A stretch of DNA of 55,693 nt from Bacteroidetes bacterium UBA1947. GTDB taxonomy: Bacteria; Bacteroidota; Bacteroidia; Chitinophagales; Chitinophagaceae. The stretch lies in contig DDET01000029.1 of NCBI GenBank assembly GCA_002336915.1, forward strand, positions 1 to 55,693, in the 5' to 3' direction. This document shows positions 42,384-51,566 of this stretch, piece by piece; the stretch's first letter is position 1, and every line of letters begins with the position of its first letter. The position numbers were made by a program, and so were the translations under genes. The notes below the pieces were generated by a model that ran no database searches, was not told the DNA's origin, and saw only the letters and a list, made by a program, of their open reading frames with translations.

Positions 42384-42881
42384 ATGGCACACGACTGGAG
42401 CCGTTTCTCCCTAAAGATAAATATCAAGGCACCCATTGACGCTATATACCACGCCTGGACCACCCGGGAAATGCTGGAACTATGGTTCCTGCGCAAGGCG
42501 GAGTTCCATACATCTACGCACACATTGCGGGATGCGAAAGGCAACATACATGCGGGCGATACCTACGAATGGCTATGGCACGGCCACCCGGACAATACAG
42601 TAGAAAAAGGCAAAGTGCTGGAAACAAATGGCATCGACAGGATAAAATTCTCATTCACAGGCGGGGCATTGGTAACGGTGCAAATTGGCGAGGTAGCCGG
42701 CGAAAACATAGTAATGCTCATACAGGAAAACATACCTACCGACGAACATGGCATGGTCAATTACAATCTCGGCTGCCAGACAGGCTGGTGTTTTTACCTT
42801 GCCAACTTAAAGTCTTTGCTTGAGGGTGGTATAGACCTCCGCAACAAGAACATGCTGCTTACCGGTGTCATCAACTCATGA
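42384..42881 (+). CDS. SRPBCC/AHSA1-like protein
   Basis: The 165-residue protein has the START/Bet v1 (SRPBCC) pattern of Aha1-like proteins: INIKAPIDAIYHAWTTREML at the N-terminus, EKGKVLETNGIDRIKFSF and a C-terminal GWCFYLANLKSLLEGGIDL. Members bind hydrophobic ligands or chaperones. The gene follows the methyltransferase after 47 bp and is followed by a strong hairpin. Confidence 0.85.
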   Translation: MAHDWSRFSLKINIKAPIDAIYHAWTTREMLELWFLRKAEFHTSTHTLRDAKGNIHAGDTYEWLWHGHPDNTVEKGKVLETNGIDRIKFSFTGGALVTVQIGEVAGENIVMLIQENIPTDEHGMVNYNLGCQTGWCFYLANLKSLLEGGIDLRNKNMLLTGVINS

Positions 42882-42884
42882 AAA

Positions 42885-42906
42885 AGTCCCGCAAAGATGC
42901 GGGACT
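42885..42906 (+). terminator. Terminator after the SRPBCC gene
   Basis: AGTCCCGCA (42885-42893) and TGCGGGACT (42898-42906) form a perfect 9-bp stem with a 4-base loop, followed by AAGTTTTC. It lies directly behind the stop codon. Confidence 0.75.
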
Positions 42907-42968
42907 AAGTTTTCAAGTGCGTGCCCATTTGGTAATGGCTCCGGGACACACGGAGTAATTGAATATCC

Positions 42969-43385
42969 TTAAAAGCGCTCCAGTCCGTTAAAGAAGAAAT
43001 CGCCTTCTATTTTAGCATTGTCATCGCTGTCCGAACCGTGAACTGCGTTCTCCCCTATCGAAGCAGCATATAGCTTACGGATAGTACCCTCTTCCGCCTG
43101 CGCAGGATTGGTAGCGCCTATCAATTTACGGAAATCTGCAACAGCATTATCTTTTTCAAGTATAGCTGCTACTATAGGGCCACTGCTCATAAATTCGGTC
43201 AGCTCACCATAGAAAGGGCGCTCTTTATGGATCTCGTAGAACTTACCAGCCTGCTCCAGGCTTATCTTGGTATACTTCATTGCTATGATCTTAAAACCTG
43301 CGGCATTCATCATCTGAAGAATATTCCCAATATTACCGGCTTTTACAGCATCCGGCTTGATCATAGTAAACGTGCGATTAGACAT
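42969..43385 (-). CDS. ndk: Nucleoside-diphosphate kinase
   Basis: From the ATG at 43385 (MSNRTFTMIKPDAVKAGNIG) the protein has the usual ~138 residues. The active-site histidine lies in GENAVHGSDSDDNA near the C-terminus, and the phosphate-binding TMIKPDAV block is intact. It exchanges terminal phosphates between nucleoside tri- and diphosphates. The frame continues upstream to 43442, but the extra residues are not family-like. A minus-strand TATTTTTG at 43423-43430 may be the promoter. Confidence 0.95.
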   Translation of the reverse strand: MSNRTFTMIKPDAVKAGNIGNILQMMNAAGFKIIAMKYTKISLEQAGKFYEIHKERPFYGELTEFMSSGPIVAAILEKDNAVADFRKLIGATNPAQAEEGTIRKLYAASIGENAVHGSDSDDNAKIEGDFFFNGLERF

Positions 43386-43541
43386 ATAAACTTTGTTTTT
43401 TATTAGACGGCGCAAAAATAGGGAAATCAATATCGCGGGCAAAATTTATCACCAAAAACTATAATCTGGTAATATGTTGAAGTATTCTTCCACACTTGCC
43501 TTTTTAACTTTTCCAACCAATCAACCAATCAACTAATTATC

Positions 43542-43549
43542 TACCTTTG
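43542..43549 (+). promoter_or_regulatory. Candidate -7 element of nrnA
   Basis: TACCTTTG at 43542-43549 lies 29 bp before the nrnA start. No convincing TTTG is 19 bases upstream; that interval is occupied by a CAACCAAT short repeat. Confidence 0.45.
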
Positions 43550-43578
43550 CGCCTTAATATTTATTACACAAATATATA

Positions 43579-44577
43579 ATGCGCCCAATTCAAGACGCTT
43601 TTCCCCTGCTGCAAACGCCAAAGAAGATTTTTATTACCACCCATCATAAACCCGATGGCGATGCAATAGGCAGTATGCTGGGGCTCGCCCTTTACCTGAG
43701 GAAAAAGGGTCATGATGTTGCCGCTGTTTCGCCCAACGAGATACCCGAATTCCTGATGTGGATGCCCGGTATCGATACTTTAATGAATTTTGAGGCGGAA
43801 CCTAAAAAAGCGACACAGGCCTTAAAAGACTGCGACCTCATATTTTGCCTCGATTTCAATGACTTCGCCCGCACTAAATTTATAGAGCAGGCACTGAAAG
43901 ACGCTACCCAACCCAAAATACTGATAGACCACCACCTGAAGCCGGCCCCCACCTGGGACTATGGGATGAGCATACCCGAGAAGAGCAGCACTGCCGAGAT
44001 GGTCTATGATTTTATCAGCCTTTCCAACGACAATGCCCTTATAGACACGGCGATAGCAGAATGCCTTTATGTAGGAGTAATGACCGATACCGGCTCCTTC
44101 CGCTTTCCCGCCACCACAGCGGGTGTGCACGAGATGGTGGCCAACCTGAAACATATAGGCCTCGACCACAGCCGCATACATGAGCTGGTTTACGACTCAT
44201 GGTCGGCCAGCCGCATGCGTTTTGTAGGCTTTATGCTGCTGGAAAAAATGGAGATTTTACCTGATTATAATGCAGGCCTTATGACGCTCTCGCGTAAGGA
44301 AATGATGCGTTTCGATCTTACCTCCGGCGATACGGAAGGCCTTGTGAATCTTATTTTAAGCATCAGCCAGGTGCAATTCGCCACCCTGATCATGGAGCGG
44401 GGCGACGAAGTGAAGCTCTCCTTTCGTAGCAAGGGCAATTTTGACGTAAGCGCTTTTTCCCGGGCACACTTCAACGGCGGGGGGCATTTTAACGCCGCCG
44501 GGGGCAGTTTAAAAATGCCTTTAAATGAAGCAACTGCTTATTTTAAGAAAATTTTGTCCGATATTCACCCCCTGTAA
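43579..44577 (+). CDS. nrnA: Bifunctional oligoribonuclease / pAp phosphatase NrnA (DHH family)
   Basis: The 332-residue protein has the DHH-family signatures: TTHHKPDGDAIGSMLGLAL (about residue 20), LCLDFNDF equivalent FCLDFNDF (about 93), the DHH motif LIDHHLKP (about 114-121), and the DHHA1 block SFRSKGNFDVS and GGGHFNAAGGS (about 304). It degrades nano-RNAs and 3'-phosphoadenosine-5'-phosphate. It is followed after 39 bp by the first FKBP gene, so they may be co-transcribed. Confidence 0.92.
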   Translation: MRPIQDAFPLLQTPKKIFITTHHKPDGDAIGSMLGLALYLRKKGHDVAAVSPNEIPEFLMWMPGIDTLMNFEAEPKKATQALKDCDLIFCLDFNDFARTKFIEQALKDATQPKILIDHHLKPAPTWDYGMSIPEKSSTAEMVYDFISLSNDNALIDTAIAECLYVGVMTDTGSFRFPATTAGVHEMVANLKHIGLDHSRIHELVYDSWSASRMRFVGFMLLEKMEILPDYNAGLMTLSRKEMMRFDLTSGDTEGLVNLILSISQVQFATLIMERGDEVKLSFRSKGNFDVSAFSRAHFNGGGHFNAAGGSLKMPLNEATAYFKKILSDIHPL

Positions 44578-44616
44578 TTTCAATTTATAACATACAAACT
44601 ATACAAAACCATAACA

Positions 44617-45513
44617 ATGACTAAGAACATCATCGCTGCGGCAGCACTGGGTATTACAGTTTTAGGATTCAGTTCCTGCGGTAAGGGCGGCAGCTTCCAG
44701 ACAACTAAAGACGGCCTGGAATACAAAATAATAAAAGGCGACGGCAAATCCGAAAAGAAAGCCCAGATAGGCGACATCGTCGAAGTACACATACATGCCT
44801 ATGTAGGCGACAGCCTTATTTTCGACTCGCGCGACCTCAAATTTGACCCGGGCAATATGAGGAAAGGCGCACCGATCACAATTCCCGTACAGGAATTGCA
44901 TTATAAGTTCCAACCGGAAGCTGGCCTTACCATGCTGAGCCCTGGCGACAGCGGTATTTTCCGTATTTCTATAGATTCATTTAAAAGAAGGGGCGAAAAA
45001 ATGCCACCGTGGATGAAGGCCCAGGACAAGATAGAATATCGCGTGAAGCTGTTTGCCATCAAAACCAAAGAAGAAGTGCAGCAGGAACAAATGCAGAAGG
45101 CCTCTGCACAGAATGCTATCGACGATTCAGTGTTGCAGGATTATTTCAAAAAGAACAATATCCAGCCAACAAAAACTGCTTCAGGCATCTATTATACTAT
45201 TGTTAAACCGGGAACAGGTGACAACATAAAAGCAGGACAGGAAGCAACCGTTAATTATATCGGCAAAACAATGGACGGCCAGATATTTGATCAAAATCCC
45301 GATCCAAAGAACGCTAAGAAAGAACCATTCAAAGTAAAGGTTGGACAAGGTATGGTGATAAGGGGCTGGGATGAAGCGCTGCAGTTGCTTAATAAAGGTG
45401 CGGTAGCTAAAATATACATACCATCTTCATTAGGCTACGGCGCACAAGGTGGTGGCCCCATTCCTCCTAACGCCGTGCTGATGTTTGACATGGAGATCAA
45501 AGACGTTAAGTAG
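44617..45513 (+). CDS. FKBP-type peptidyl-prolyl isomerase, lipoprotein (copy 1)
   Basis: The 298-residue protein has a lipoprotein-like leader (VLGFSSC, Cys about residue 21). A degenerate first FKBP half follows (about 30-150, with GDIVEVHIHAYVGDSLIFDS), then a linker (LQDYFKKNNIQPTKTASG), and a canonical FKBP domain (about 185-298: TVNYIGKTMDGQIFDQNP, VKVGQGMVIRGWDEALQLL, IYIPSSLGYGAQGGGPIPP). It likely folds exported proteins in the periplasm. It is followed by a paralogue and an M1 peptidase. Confidence 0.9.
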   Translation: MTKNIIAAAALGITVLGFSSCGKGGSFQTTKDGLEYKIIKGDGKSEKKAQIGDIVEVHIHAYVGDSLIFDSRDLKFDPGNMRKGAPITIPVQELHYKFQPEAGLTMLSPGDSGIFRISIDSFKRRGEKMPPWMKAQDKIEYRVKLFAIKTKEEVQQEQMQKASAQNAIDDSVLQDYFKKNNIQPTKTASGIYYTIVKPGTGDNIKAGQEATVNYIGKTMDGQIFDQNPDPKNAKKEPFKVKVGQGMVIRGWDEALQLLNKGAVAKIYIPSSLGYGAQGGGPIPPNAVLMFDMEIKDVK

Positions 45514-45554
45514 TATTTGGCGCGCACCTTATAAAACAAAAATTTATTACCAAA

Positions 45555-46577
45555 ATGAAAAAAATATCCATCCTTTCGTGTATCCTGCTTACAGGCATAA
45601 TAAGTTCGTGCAGTAATACAAAGCATACTACCAAGACTACCAAGCCTACAGCCAAAACTGCAAAAACAGAAGCTGGTAAACCTGTAGTTCAGGCCCCCGT
45701 GGCCAAAACACAAACAGCAGTAAACAATGAGCCTTTTCTCACCACCCAGCGCGGCCTGCAGTACAAAGTGATAACACACGGGCCTGCCGGCGGCCGCAAG
45801 CCCGTAATAGGCGACCAGGTGGAAATGCATATTCATATGCATGTGCTTGACAGCGTAATATTCGATTCACGTAAGATGGCTAACGACAAGCCCGTACCGT
45901 TTCCTATACAGGCACCGGCCTTCAATGGCGATCCTTCGGAAGCATTTACACTTATCAGCGTAGGCGACAGCGTAGTGATTTTGGTGCCTGCCGACTCAAT
46001 GAAAAAAGCCGGCGCAAACATGCCATGGCTTAAAGACGGCGGCAAGGTGGAGTATGATGTGGTGCTTGTTTCTACCCGGAACCCCGAGGAAGTGAAAGCG
46101 GAAGAAGCAAAACTGGCCGCTGCACAAAATGGCATTGACGACAAACTGCTGCAGGATTATTTCAAAAAGAACAACCTGCACCCGCAGAAAACGGCTTCAG
46201 GACTCTACTACATTATCAATAAGCAAGGTACAGGTGAAAATGCAAAACCTAACCAGGATGTGTTCGTGAACTATACAGGCATGACCCTGGACGGCAAGAA
46301 GTTCGACTCAAATGTTGACTCTGCTTTTCACCATGTAGCGCCTTTCGATTTTCCCCTCGGACAGAAACGTGTTATCGCAGGCTGGGACGAAGGTGTAGCA
46401 CTAATGAAAAAAGGAACAAAGGCTACCTTGTACATTCCTTCATCACTGGCTTATGGCCATCGCGGTGCAGGTGGTGCTATAGGACCTGATGCAGTACTGA
46501 TATTTGAAGTGGAAGTAACTGATATCAAGGCAGCTGCTCCGCCTCCCCCGCCACCCGGCAATAAAGGCCAAAACTAA
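45555..46577 (+). CDS. FKBP-type peptidyl-prolyl isomerase, lipoprotein (copy 2)
   Basis: The 340-residue paralogue of the preceding gene has a lipoprotein signal (TGIISSC, Cys about residue 19). A Thr/Lys/Ala-rich spacer follows (about 22-60), then a degenerate FKBP half, the shared LQDYFKKNNLHPQKTASG linker and a canonical FKBP domain (VNYTGMTLDGKKFDSN, VIAGWDEGVALMKKG, YIPSSLAYGHRGAGG). The C-terminus is a proline-rich tail. It arose by tandem duplication of the upstream gene. Confidence 0.9.
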   Translation: MKKISILSCILLTGIISSCSNTKHTTKTTKPTAKTAKTEAGKPVVQAPVAKTQTAVNNEPFLTTQRGLQYKVITHGPAGGRKPVIGDQVEMHIHMHVLDSVIFDSRKMANDKPVPFPIQAPAFNGDPSEAFTLISVGDSVVILVPADSMKKAGANMPWLKDGGKVEYDVVLVSTRNPEEVKAEEAKLAAAQNGIDDKLLQDYFKKNNLHPQKTASGLYYIINKQGTGENAKPNQDVFVNYTGMTLDGKKFDSNVDSAFHHVAPFDFPLGQKRVIAGWDEGVALMKKGTKATLYIPSSLAYGHRGAGGAIGPDAVLIFEVEVTDIKAAAPPPPPPGNKGQN

Positions 46578-46586
46578 TAACAGCTA

Positions 46587-48191
46587 ATGGCTAAAGGCTT
46601 TTATAGCGTATTAATAACAATGTGGTATTTGCTCATGGCAAATACCACATTTGCTTATACCCATGCCGATACGCTAAGGGGCAGCAATGGCCCCGGCCGT
46701 AACTGGTGGGATGTACAGCACTATACCCTTTCAGTGGCTTTCAATATAGAGGAACGGAGCATTTGGGGCAATGTAGGCATGCAGTTCTCCATTACCCAGA
46801 CCCCGCATGACAGCCTGCAGGTAGACCTGCAATCCCCAATGGTACTGGATAGCGTGGTGCTGGATGGCAAAACCCTGGATGTAGTCAGGGATAGCAATGT
46901 GTGGTGGGTAAAATATCCCTTCCATAACCTTGCAAAGGGTAGCAATAAGGAATTGCACATGTTCTACCACGGTACACCGGTAGTTGCAAAACGCCCCCCA
47001 TGGGACGGCGGCTTTATATGGTCAAAAGACACACTCGGCAAGCCATGGATCGCCGTGGCCTGCCAGGGCCTCGGTGCCAGCGTATGGTGGCCATGTAAAG
47101 ATGCACAATGGGATGAGCCCGATAATGGCGCGGATATAAATATAGATGCGCCCAAGGAACTGGATATAGTAAGTAATGGTCGGGAGCTCAGGCGGGGTTC
47201 CTGGAAAGTGCAAAACCCCATTAACAATTACAATATCACCTTCTACATAGGCGACTATGTGCACTGGAGCGATACCTTAATGGGCGAAAAAGGACAGCTG
47301 GACATTGACTACTACGCACTTCGCCAAAATGAGGAAAAAGCCCGCAAACAATTTGAAATAGTAAAGCCTATGCTGCACTGCTTTGAATATTGGATGGGCC
47401 CCTACCCTTTTTACGAAGATGGTTATAAGCTGGTTGAGGCCCCTTACCTGGGCATGGAGCACCAAAGCGCCATAGCCTACGGCAACGAATACAAAATGGG
47501 ATACAAAGGCCGCGACTTGAGCAATACAGGCGTTGGCTTATTATTTGATTTTATTATCGTACACGAAAGCGGGCACGAGTGGTTTGGCAACAACATCACC
47601 GCCGGCGACATAGCCGATAACTGGATACATGAAGGCATTACCACCTACAGCGAAACCTTGTTTACCGAATGCGCGCTGGGCAAAGACAAAGCCCTCGAAT
47701 ACATACTGGGCGAGATGCGCGAGATAAACAATGAGCGCCCTATAGTTGGCGATTACGGCGTGAACAACGAAGGTTATGGCGATATGTACAACAAAGGTGC
47801 CGCACTCATACACACCATCAGGGTACTAATGAACGACGACGAAAAATTCCGCCAGCTGCTCCGCGGCCTCAACAAAGATTTCTACCACCAAATAGTAACT
47901 ACCCAACAAGTGGAAAAATACATCAACGAAAAAAGCGGTATCGACGTCACACCAATCTTCAACCAGTACCTTCACACCACCGATATCCCAACCCTTGAAT
48001 ACTACATGAAGGGAACAAAATTCTATTATCATTTTGCCAATGCTGTCCCCGGATTTACCCTGCCCATGATGATCAGCTCCGGCGAATACTCCTCCGCCAT
48101 CCAGCCCTCCCCCGAATGGAAACACATCTCCTGGGACCAGGGCTACAACATGAGCTTCTCAAAAGATTTTTTAATTAATATTAAACAGTAA
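46587..48191 (+). CDS. M1-family metallopeptidase
   Basis: The 534-residue protein has a signal peptide, a beta-sandwich aminopeptidase N-like domain (about 30-200) and the catalytic zinc site HESGHEWFGN (about residue 325) with the third ligand Glu in NWIHEGITTYSE (about 344), matching HExxH-x18-E. The second signature MGMEN equivalent is LGMEHQSAIAYGN. It is shorter than the large M1 enzymes, lacking the C-terminal helical domain. It starts 9 bp after the second FKBP gene. Confidence 0.92.
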   Translation: MAKGFYSVLITMWYLLMANTTFAYTHADTLRGSNGPGRNWWDVQHYTLSVAFNIEERSIWGNVGMQFSITQTPHDSLQVDLQSPMVLDSVVLDGKTLDVVRDSNVWWVKYPFHNLAKGSNKELHMFYHGTPVVAKRPPWDGGFIWSKDTLGKPWIAVACQGLGASVWWPCKDAQWDEPDNGADINIDAPKELDIVSNGRELRRGSWKVQNPINNYNITFYIGDYVHWSDTLMGEKGQLDIDYYALRQNEEKARKQFEIVKPMLHCFEYWMGPYPFYEDGYKLVEAPYLGMEHQSAIAYGNEYKMGYKGRDLSNTGVGLLFDFIIVHESGHEWFGNNITAGDIADNWIHEGITTYSETLFTECALGKDKALEYILGEMREINNERPIVGDYGVNNEGYGDMYNKGAALIHTIRVLMNDDEKFRQLLRGLNKDFYHQIVTTQQVEKYINEKSGIDVTPIFNQYLHTTDIPTLEYYMKGTKFYYHFANAVPGFTLPMMISSGEYSSAIQPSPEWKHISWDQGYNMSFSKDFLINIKQ

Positions 48192-48197
48192 CACGTA

Positions 48198-48227
48198 GCG
48201 TCAGTACCGCTCCCAGCGGTCAGACGC
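48198..48227 (+). other. Strong hairpin after the M1 peptidase gene
   Basis: ACCGCT-CCC-AGCGGT (48206-48220) is a perfect 6-bp hairpin nested in GCGTC (48198-48202) and GACGC (48223-48227). It lies directly after the stop codon but is not followed by a T run, so it may be an RNA-stabilising 3' structure and not a simple terminator. Confidence 0.55.
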
Positions 48228-48262
48228 GTTAAGTAACCGGTAAGGCCTACGACAAAAGGACC

Positions 48263-48445
48263 GGCATTTGGAAGGAAAGCCTTAAAAAAATGAGAGCGTA
48301 GGCCGGTTAAAAAAGAGCTCCGTCTACTGAAGCTCGGGGGTAGTTGCAGTATAAAAATCCTCCTCCCGCCCGGACTTGCTCGAAGTTCGAACTTATAGCT
48401 CTTTTCAGGCCGAAGCGAGCATTTTTAGCTTTCCTTCCAACAGCC
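48263..48445. repeat. Fold-back (MITE-like) inverted-repeat element
   Basis: The outer arms GGCATTTGGAAGGAAAGC (48263-48280) and GCTTTCCTTCCAACAGCC (48428-48445) are near-perfect inverted repeats. The pairing continues inward imperfectly: ATGAGAGCG with CGAAGCGAGCAT, GGCC with GGCC, and AAAAAAGAGCT with AGCTCTTTT. That gives arms of roughly 45 bp around a ~75-bp centre. A 67-codon minus-strand frame here is a ghost of the repeat. It may be a miniature transposable element or a structured RNA. Confidence 0.65.
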
Positions 48446-48457
48446 TTGATTTTGCTT

Positions 48458-48481
48458 CTTTGTATCAAGACAAAGAAGTCT
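48458..48481. repeat. CTTCTTTG palindrome flanking the fold-back element
   Basis: CTTCTTTG-TATCAAGA-CAAAGAAG is a perfect 8-bp inverted repeat with an 8-base loop, placed just after the fold-back element. It may be part of the same composite repeat. Confidence 0.5.
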
Positions 48482-48548
48482 CGCGGACAGCGGGCACAAC
48501 TTATCCACATTGTTAATTAAAATCCCCGCCCGAAATCCACCTTTTCCT

Positions 48549-48556
48549 TAGGTTTG
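48549..48556 (+). promoter_or_regulatory. Candidate -7 element of mutS
   Basis: TAGGTTTG matches TAnnTTTG, 61 bp before the mutS start. The -33 element is not convincing. Confidence 0.35.
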
Positions 48557-48617
48557 TATGTACCGTACCCACCAAAGACTTTTGGTTTTCACTTTTAACT
48601 TTTGACTTAACCTTAAA

Positions 48618-51239
48618 ATGACAAAAATCGCCACAGAAACACCTTTAATGAAGCAGCACAAGGATATTAAAGCAAAATATCCCGATGCCATACTGCTGTT
48701 TCGCGTGGGCGATTTTTACGAGACTTTTGGCGAGGACGCACATGTTGCCTCCCGGGTACTGGGCATTACCCTTACCAAGCGCTCCAAAGATTCCGCAACA
48801 GCCGTCGACCTGGCAGGCTTCCCTCACCATTCACTGGAAACTTACCTGCATAAGCTGGTAAAGGCTGGTCACCGCGTAGCCATCTGCGACCAGCTCGAAG
48901 ACCCTAAAACAGTAAAAGGCATCGTAAAGCGCGGAGTGACCGAACTGGTTACCCCCGGTGTAGCCACCAGCGATAAGCTACTGGAAAATAAAAGCAACAA
49001 CTTCCTTGCTGCCCTCTATATAGGTGAGCAGCAAAGCGGCATCGCCTTCCTCGATATCACCACCGGCGAATTTTACGTGGCACAGGGCAGCATGGAGTAT
49101 ATGGATAAGCTCATGCAAAGCATGCAGCCATCGGAAGTGATCCTCGCCAAACCACAACAAAAACGTTTCAAAGAATATTTCGATACACGGGTTTATACTT
49201 TCCTGATCGACGACTGGGTTTTCCAGGAGCAGTACACTTACGACCTCCTCCTGCAACACTTCCAGACACAGTCGCTCAAGGGCTATGGTGTAGACGATAT
49301 GAAGGCGGCTATTATTGCCGCTGGTGCAGTACTGCATTACCTGAAGGACACCGAGCACCCAAACCTGCAGCACATCAACAGCCTGCAGCGCATGGTGGCC
49401 GATGAATACCTTTGGATGGACCGCTTTACGATCCGCAACCTGGAGTTGCTGCACAGCAGCGATGAAAAGGGTTGCTGCCTCCTCCAGTCTATTGACAATA
49501 CGCATACCCCTATGGGTGCGCGGCTCATGAAGCGCTGGCTCATCTTCCCTTTGTTCGATATGCACCGTATCAATCAAAGGCTCGATCTGGTAAGCCACCT
49601 CATACTCGACCAGGAACTCAACCACGCCATAGCACACCATATAAAACAAGTGGGTGATGTGGAAAGGCTGATAGGAAAGATACCCCTCAAAAAAGCCAAT
49701 CCACGCGAGGTGATGCAGCTTGCCCGTAGCCTCGGCTTCATGGCGCAGATGAAGGAGATATGCACCGCTTCAGGTCACGATGCCCTGGTGCGCTTGGTAC
49801 ATAACCTTCTCCCGCTCACCGAGCTGCAGGACCGCATAAAAAATACTATCAGCGACGATGCACCTGCACTTGCCAGCAAGGGCGGCATGATACGCGAAGG
49901 CGTATCCGATGAGCTCGACCAGCTGCGCAGCATCTCCCGCAATGGCAAGGACTACCTGTTGCAGATACAGCAGAAGGAAGCACAGTCCACAGGTATATCA
50001 TCGCTTAAGATCGCTTACAACAATGTCTTCGGCTACTACCTTGAGGTAACGCATACCCACAAAGACAAAGTCCCTACCGAATGGATACGCAAACAAACCC
50101 TCGCCAATGCCGAGCGTTACATAACGCCCGAGCTTAAAGAGTACGAAGAAAAGATACTCGGGGCAGAAGATAAGATACTCTCTATCGAGATCGACCTCTA
50201 CCAAAAGCTGCTCGCAGATATAGAACCATACATTGCCCCCATACAGACCAACGCGCACATCACCGCACAGCTCGATTGCCTGCTTTGCTTTGCCTACAAT
50301 GCTAAACAATACAACTACCACCGCCCCGAGCTGACACAGGAGCCAACCCTTAACATAAAACAAGGCCGCCACCCGGTAATAGAGCAGCAACTGCCACCCG
50401 GCGAGGCATACGTGGCCAATGATATTTTCTTCGATAAAGAAACGCAGCAACTCATTATACTCACCGGGCCTAACATGAGCGGTAAGTCGGCCCTGCTGAG
50501 GCAAACAGCCATCATCACCCTCATGGCGCATATGGGCAGCTTTGTGCCTGCATCGGCCGCGCAGGTGGGCCTTACCGATAAGATATTCACCCGCGTGGGC
50601 GCCAGTGACAACCTCAGCGGCGGCGAGAGCACCTTTATGGTGGAGATGAACGAGACCGCAAGCATCATCAACAATATCAGCGAGCGCAGCCTTGTACTGC
50701 TCGATGAGATAGGCCGCGGCACCAGCACATACGATGGTATCTCCATAGCCTGGTCTATAGTGGAGCACCTGCACAATAGCCCGGCAAGACCCAAGACCCT
50801 ATTTGCCACGCACTACCACGAGCTCAACGAGCTGGAGCATCAACTGCCCCGTGTGCGCAATTACCACATCACCCACAAGGAGACCGGCAATAAGGTCATC
50901 TTCCTGCGCAAGCTGGAGCCCGGCGGCAGCCGCCACAGCTTTGGTATACAGGTAGCCCGCATGGCAGGCATGCCCCCTGCCCTGCTCAACCGTGCCGATG
51001 AGATACTGGCCCTGCTGGAAGAAAAGCACGGTAACAGCGGCGCCGGCGAGACCATGAAGCAGGTAAAAAAGATACAGCCCCTGCCCAATTTTCAACTAAA
51101 CATCTTCGACGGCCTCTCCGAAGACCTCCGCCGCATCCAGCAGATACTCGAAGACACAGACATCAATACCCTTACACCCGTAGAAGCGCTTTTAAAGCTG
51201 AATGAATTGAAGGGGATCGTGAAGGTGTATGATAAGTAA
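48618..51239 (+). CDS. mutS: DNA mismatch repair ATPase MutS
   Basis: The 873-residue protein has all MutS domains. The mismatch-binding domain holds the Phe-x-Glu motif in FRVGDFYETFGEDA (about residues 28-41). The connector, core and clamp follow (about 130-560). The ATPase has Walker A GPNMSGKSALLRQ (about 617) and Walker B LVLLDEIGRGTSTYDG (about 692), followed by HYHELNELE. It recognises mismatches and starts repair with MutL. The gene is complete and alone, with a long untranslated stretch on each side. Confidence 0.97.
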   Translation: MTKIATETPLMKQHKDIKAKYPDAILLFRVGDFYETFGEDAHVASRVLGITLTKRSKDSATAVDLAGFPHHSLETYLHKLVKAGHRVAICDQLEDPKTVKGIVKRGVTELVTPGVATSDKLLENKSNNFLAALYIGEQQSGIAFLDITTGEFYVAQGSMEYMDKLMQSMQPSEVILAKPQQKRFKEYFDTRVYTFLIDDWVFQEQYTYDLLLQHFQTQSLKGYGVDDMKAAIIAAGAVLHYLKDTEHPNLQHINSLQRMVADEYLWMDRFTIRNLELLHSSDEKGCCLLQSIDNTHTPMGARLMKRWLIFPLFDMHRINQRLDLVSHLILDQELNHAIAHHIKQVGDVERLIGKIPLKKANPREVMQLARSLGFMAQMKEICTASGHDALVRLVHNLLPLTELQDRIKNTISDDAPALASKGGMIREGVSDELDQLRSISRNGKDYLLQIQQKEAQSTGISSLKIAYNNVFGYYLEVTHTHKDKVPTEWIRKQTLANAERYITPELKEYEEKILGAEDKILSIEIDLYQKLLADIEPYIAPIQTNAHITAQLDCLLCFAYNAKQYNYHRPELTQEPTLNIKQGRHPVIEQQLPPGEAYVANDIFFDKETQQLIILTGPNMSGKSALLRQTAIITLMAHMGSFVPASAAQVGLTDKIFTRVGASDNLSGGESTFMVEMNETASIINNISERSLVLLDEIGRGTSTYDGISIAWSIVEHLHNSPARPKTLFATHYHELNELEHQLPRVRNYHITHKETGNKVIFLRKLEPGGSRHSFGIQVARMAGMPPALLNRADEILALLEEKHGNSGAGETMKQVKKIQPLPNFQLNIFDGLSEDLRRIQQILEDTDINTLTPVEALLKLNELKGIVKVYDK

Positions 51240-51566
51240 TTTATTCGCAGCAAACTTATGAACGCTGAAGAAACAATAAACATCATAAAAGAAGAGCTAA
51301 AATTTGGCTTTCCACTTGTGGCCTAACCATACTGAAGGTCTTTTCGGCTTGTTACTAACTCCCTAATGTCACACTGGCTTTCCGCTGTAGCCACACTGAC
51401 AATTATCAAACCTATCCATGATCAAGATCATAAATACAAAATCAGCCCTTCAGTACATTTGATATCGGTACAATCGAGATCGCCCGTGGATGAAAGAACA
51501 CAACAACCAATAGATTGCTTCAACAGCTGCGCCGCCGGTTTCAACAAATGATAAACGAGAATACGC
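51240..51566. other. Intergenic stretch with small ORF, possible gene remnant
   Basis: There is no clear gene. At 51258-51326 a 22-residue frame (MNAEETINIIKEELKFGFPL, then VA and a stop) has no matching continuation. A similar GGCTTTCC...TGTAGCCACACTG stretch recurs about 70 bp later. This looks like decayed coding sequence. No promoter or terminator stands out. Confidence 0.35.

Noticed and set aside
48307..48510. Minus-strand 67-residue frame in the fold-back element
   Set aside because: It spans the inverted repeat and the 8-bp palindrome. Codon pattern and content look like translated non-coding repeat sequence.
48978..50774. Long minus-strand frames inside mutS
   Set aside because: They are antisense shadows; mutS is intact with all motifs on the plus strand.
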